A stretch of DNA of 64,000 nt, taken from NCBI RefSeq assembly GCF_037892425.1, contig NZ_JBBKTT010000001.1:3720001-3784000 (forward strand). Direction: 5' to 3'. Numbering within the stretch: position 1 is the first letter of the stretch; every line of letters starts with the position of its first letter. Positions 61,952-64,000 of the stretch are shown in pieces. The notes beneath the pieces were generated by a model that worked only from the letters and a program-made list of their open reading frames with translations, was not told where the DNA came from and made no database searches. The position numbers and the translations under genes are program-made. The DNA is from Lacibacter sp. H375. GTDB lineage: Bacteria > Bacteroidota > Bacteroidia > Chitinophagales > Chitinophagaceae.

Positions 61952-63220
61952 ATGAAACAATTACTCGTAATTCTTGGCTTGATTTCTTTAGTTGCATTTG
62001 CTTTCCGGAGCGATGAGAAAGATACTTTTTCTGTAAAAGAAAATTTTACATACGCAGGTAAGCAATTAAAGAATATGCTTACTGCAACGGAAAATAACAA
62101 ACTTGGTTTTCCCCGTACCATAAATAAAACAGGAAAGTTGGTTACAACAAATATGTATGACTGGACACCGGGTTTCTTTCCCGGAAGCTTGTGGTATGCA
62201 GCAGAGTTTACAAAAGATACTGCATTGAAAAATGCAGCACGGCAATGGACAGAACGTCTTGAGCCTCTGAAAACATTTACCCAGCATCACGATCTTGGTT
62301 TTATGATGTATTGCAGTTATGGTAATGCCTACCGGCTCACCGGAAATGAAGCTTATAAAAATATTCTTGTAGAGTCTGCTAAATCGCTCAGTACAAGATT
62401 TAACCCGGCTGTAGGCTGTATTAAATCGTGGAATTCATTCAAGTCGTGGCATGGAGATAAAACCTACAACTACCCGGTGATTATTGACAATATGATGAAT
62501 CTTGAATTACTCTTCTTTGCATCAAAGGTTACAGGCGATACCTCCTTCCGACATATTGCTATTACCCATGCAGAAAATACTATGAAGAACCAGGTAAGAA
62601 AAGATTACTCATCGTATCATGTTGTCTGTTACGATACCATTACCGGTAAAGTGGCAGGAAGAGAAACCGCACAAGGCTATGCAGATAATTCAACCTGGTC
62701 GAGAGGACAGGCATGGGCGATTTATGGGTTCACTATGGTGTATCGTGAAACAAAAGATCCCCGCTTTTTAAAAACAGCAGAAGGGTTGGCAGATTTTTTT
62801 ATGAATCACAAAAATCTTCCTGCCGATAAAATTCCCTATTGGGATTTTAATGCAAATCAACAAGGCTATACGCCCGGTGTTCGTTCTAACGCAAATAATG
62901 TGCAACAACTTTACCGTGATGCATCAGCAGCAGCAATTGTGGCTTCAGCTTTAATGGAGCTGAGTACATATAGCAGAACTAAAGGAAATAAGTATCGCAG
63001 TTTTGCAGTGAAGATACTGCATACATTATCAAGTAAGGCTTACAGGGCGCCTATAGGTAATAATGGTAATTTTCTATTGATGCAATCTGTTGGTAGTGTC
63101 CCTCACAACTCTGAAATTAATGTGCCGCTGGTGTATGCTGATTATTATTTTCTCGAAGCACTGCACCGTCACGATCTGTTGATAAAAGGAAAGAAACTCT
63201 TTACAATTCAGAAAGGATAA
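61952..63220 (+). CDS. GH88 unsaturated glucuronyl hydrolase
   Basis: 422 residues. Signal-like N-terminus (LLVILGLISLVAFAF). (alpha/alpha)6 barrel with TNMYDWTPGFFPGSLWYA at the start, D114 in QHHDLGFMMYCSYGNAYRLT and D179 in VIIDNMMNLELLFFA, which match Asp88 and Asp149 of Bacillus UGL. YADNSTWSRGQAWAIYGF is the other family landmark. GH88 hydrates the 4,5 double bond made by lyases so that the unsaturated uronate opens and leaves. It therefore works directly on the product of the upstream lyase. Confidence 0.93.
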   Translation: MKQLLVILGLISLVAFAFRSDEKDTFSVKENFTYAGKQLKNMLTATENNKLGFPRTINKTGKLVTTNMYDWTPGFFPGSLWYAAEFTKDTALKNAARQWTERLEPLKTFTQHHDLGFMMYCSYGNAYRLTGNEAYKNILVESAKSLSTRFNPAVGCIKSWNSFKSWHGDKTYNYPVIIDNMMNLELLFFASKVTGDTSFRHIAITHAENTMKNQVRKDYSSYHVVCYDTITGKVAGRETAQGYADNSTWSRGQAWAIYGFTMVYRETKDPRFLKTAEGLADFFMNHKNLPADKIPYWDFNANQQGYTPGVRSNANNVQQLYRDASAAAIVASALMELSTYSRTKGNKYRSFAVKILHTLSSKAYRAPIGNNGNFLLMQSVGSVPHNSEINVPLVYADYYFLEALHRHDLLIKGKKLFTIQKG

Positions 63221-63267
63221 GTTCTGTAATTTCATGCCTTCTTCTATTTTATGCTCAATTGATTTCC

Positions 63268-64000
63268 ATGAAAAAAAGTTTCACACTTTTAGCCTTTTTA
63301 TTTTTAGCAATTTTATCGATACATAATGTACTTGCACAAAAGACAAAGAAAAAAGAACAGCTGCAACCTGCAGTCATAACTGGTCAGCAAGACAGGTTGT
63401 TTTGGGCAAATACATTGTATAAGATCGCTTATCCCGTTGTACATAATCTTGCCGAAGGAACACTGAAACAAAATTTGCCATTAGAACAAGGTCCTGGTTA
63501 TTTCTTACCGGTAAAGAAGGTTACTTATTTGGAAGCTGTTGGCCGCACAATGGCAGGGCTTGCACCTTGGTTAGCATTGCCTGATGATGAAACAGCAGAG
63601 GGCAAAATGCGTAAACAAATGCGAGATGAATTGTTGAAAGGTTTAGCCAATGCTGTCGATCCGAACCACCCGGATTATCTCAACTTCAGAACAGAAGCTC
63701 AGCCGATTGTTGATGCAGCTTTTTTAGCGCATGCATTCATCCGTGCACCGAAAGCATTGTGGGAGCCGCTCGATGAAATAACAAAGAAACGTTTCATTGA
63801 AGAATTTAAATCATTACGCACAAGAAAAGCAGGGTATAACAACTGGTTATTGTTTGCAGGACTTACAGAGGGATTTTTATTGACAACAGGAGAGCAGCAT
63901 GATCCTGCACGTATCGATTTTTCTATTCGTAAAATGAAAGAATGGTATGAGGGTGATGGCTGGTATTCTGATGGAGAAAAATTCAGCATGGATTATTACA
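63268..64000 (+). CDS. DUF2264 family protein (3' truncated by window edge)
   Basis: The frame opens at ATG 63268 and is still open at the window end, 244 codons on. Signal peptide MKKSFTLLAFLFLAIL...VLAQ. The body shows the DUF2264 opening: RLFWANTLYKIAYPVVHNLAEGTLKQNLP, YLEAVGRTMAGLAPWLALP, QPIVDAAFLAHAFIRAP and YNNWLLFAGLTEGFLL. DUF2264 proteins are alpha-helical toroids often found in glycan loci beside GH88/GH105 and lyases, and are thought to act on oligosaccharides, but the reaction is not established. It starts 47 bases after the GH88 stop. Confidence 0.88.
   Translation, partial: MKKSFTLLAFLFLAILSIHNVLAQKTKKKEQLQPAVITGQQDRLFWANTLYKIAYPVVHNLAEGTLKQNLPLEQGPGYFLPVKKVTYLEAVGRTMAGLAPWLALPDDETAEGKMRKQMRDELLKGLANAVDPNHPDYLNFRTEAQPIVDAAFLAHAFIRAPKALWEPLDEITKKRFIEEFKSLRTRKAGYNNWLLFAGLTEGFLLTTGEQHDPARIDFSIRKMKEWYEGDGWYSDGEKFSMDYY

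Overview
The window comes from a member of the Bacteroidota, most likely the family Chitinophagaceae. The evidence is a SusC/SusD pair next to a hybrid two-component regulator, a second TonB receptor with a carboxypeptidase-like N-terminal domain, a secreted peptidase with a type IX secretion sorting domain, several -7 boxes of the Bacteroidota type (TAnnTTTG), few Shine-Dalgarno sites, and moderately AT-rich DNA. I see no tRNA, rRNA, CRISPR array, transposase or integrase. The family assignment is inference.

Layout. 0-1.2 kb: the end of a GH43 arabinanase-like gene. 1.5-11.8 kb: mostly small single-gene units of accessory character. They include a Coq4-like protein, an AraC regulator, a cupin lipoprotein, a class B1 metallo-beta-lactamase, a DinB protein, a rifampin ADP-ribosyltransferase (Arr), a VOC protein, an RDD protein, a Gfo/Idh/MocA oxidoreductase and a lipoprotein with a duplicated His/Cys motif. 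11.8-16.6 kb (minus strand): a PLP-dependent threonine/serine dehydratase with its RidA partner, a lactonase-fold protein, an ABA4-like membrane protein with an unknown membrane partner, and purC. 17.0-21.0 kb: a TonB receptor with a double-FAS1 lipoprotein. 21.1-26.1 kb: a plus-strand run of a GlmU-like protein, tpiA, a hemerythrin-like protein, a KefG-like quinone reductase and a Kef-type antiporter. 26.1-35.4 kb: Sua5, a Kir channel, a flippase plus glycosyltransferase, an acyl-CoA-binding protein, a GNAT, a nucleoid-associated protein and an M20 amidohydrolase. 35.6-50 kb: housekeeping genes (lepA, pdhB, lepB, cdd, an O6-alkylguanine repair protein, a tRNA-binding protein) mixed with a secreted M64 peptidase, a saccharopine-dehydrogenase-like protein, a frameshifted DUF4846 gene and an unusual sigma-54-type response regulator.

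50.4-64 kb is a polysaccharide utilisation locus that runs off the right edge. It has a hybrid two-component sensor/AraC regulator on the minus strand, SusC and SusD on the plus strand, a terminator, then a heparinase II/III-type lyase, a GH88 unsaturated glucuronyl hydrolase and the start of a DUF2264 gene. Read together: the regulator senses an oligosaccharide, SusCD imports it, the lyase makes 4,5-unsaturated uronate ends, and GH88 removes them. The polymer should therefore contain uronic acid (glycosaminoglycan-like or another acidic glycan), but sequence alone does not identify it.

The observations most worth following up are a single-base frameshift in the DUF4846 gene, a sigma-54-type activator lacking both a normal GAFTGA loop and a DNA-binding domain, two intact antibiotic-resistance-family enzymes within 3 kb, a Coq4 homologue in a group expected to use menaquinone, a pair of palindromic operator-like sites near 32.65 kb, and the acidic-glycan locus. 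I found no clearly new multi-gene defence or mobile system.
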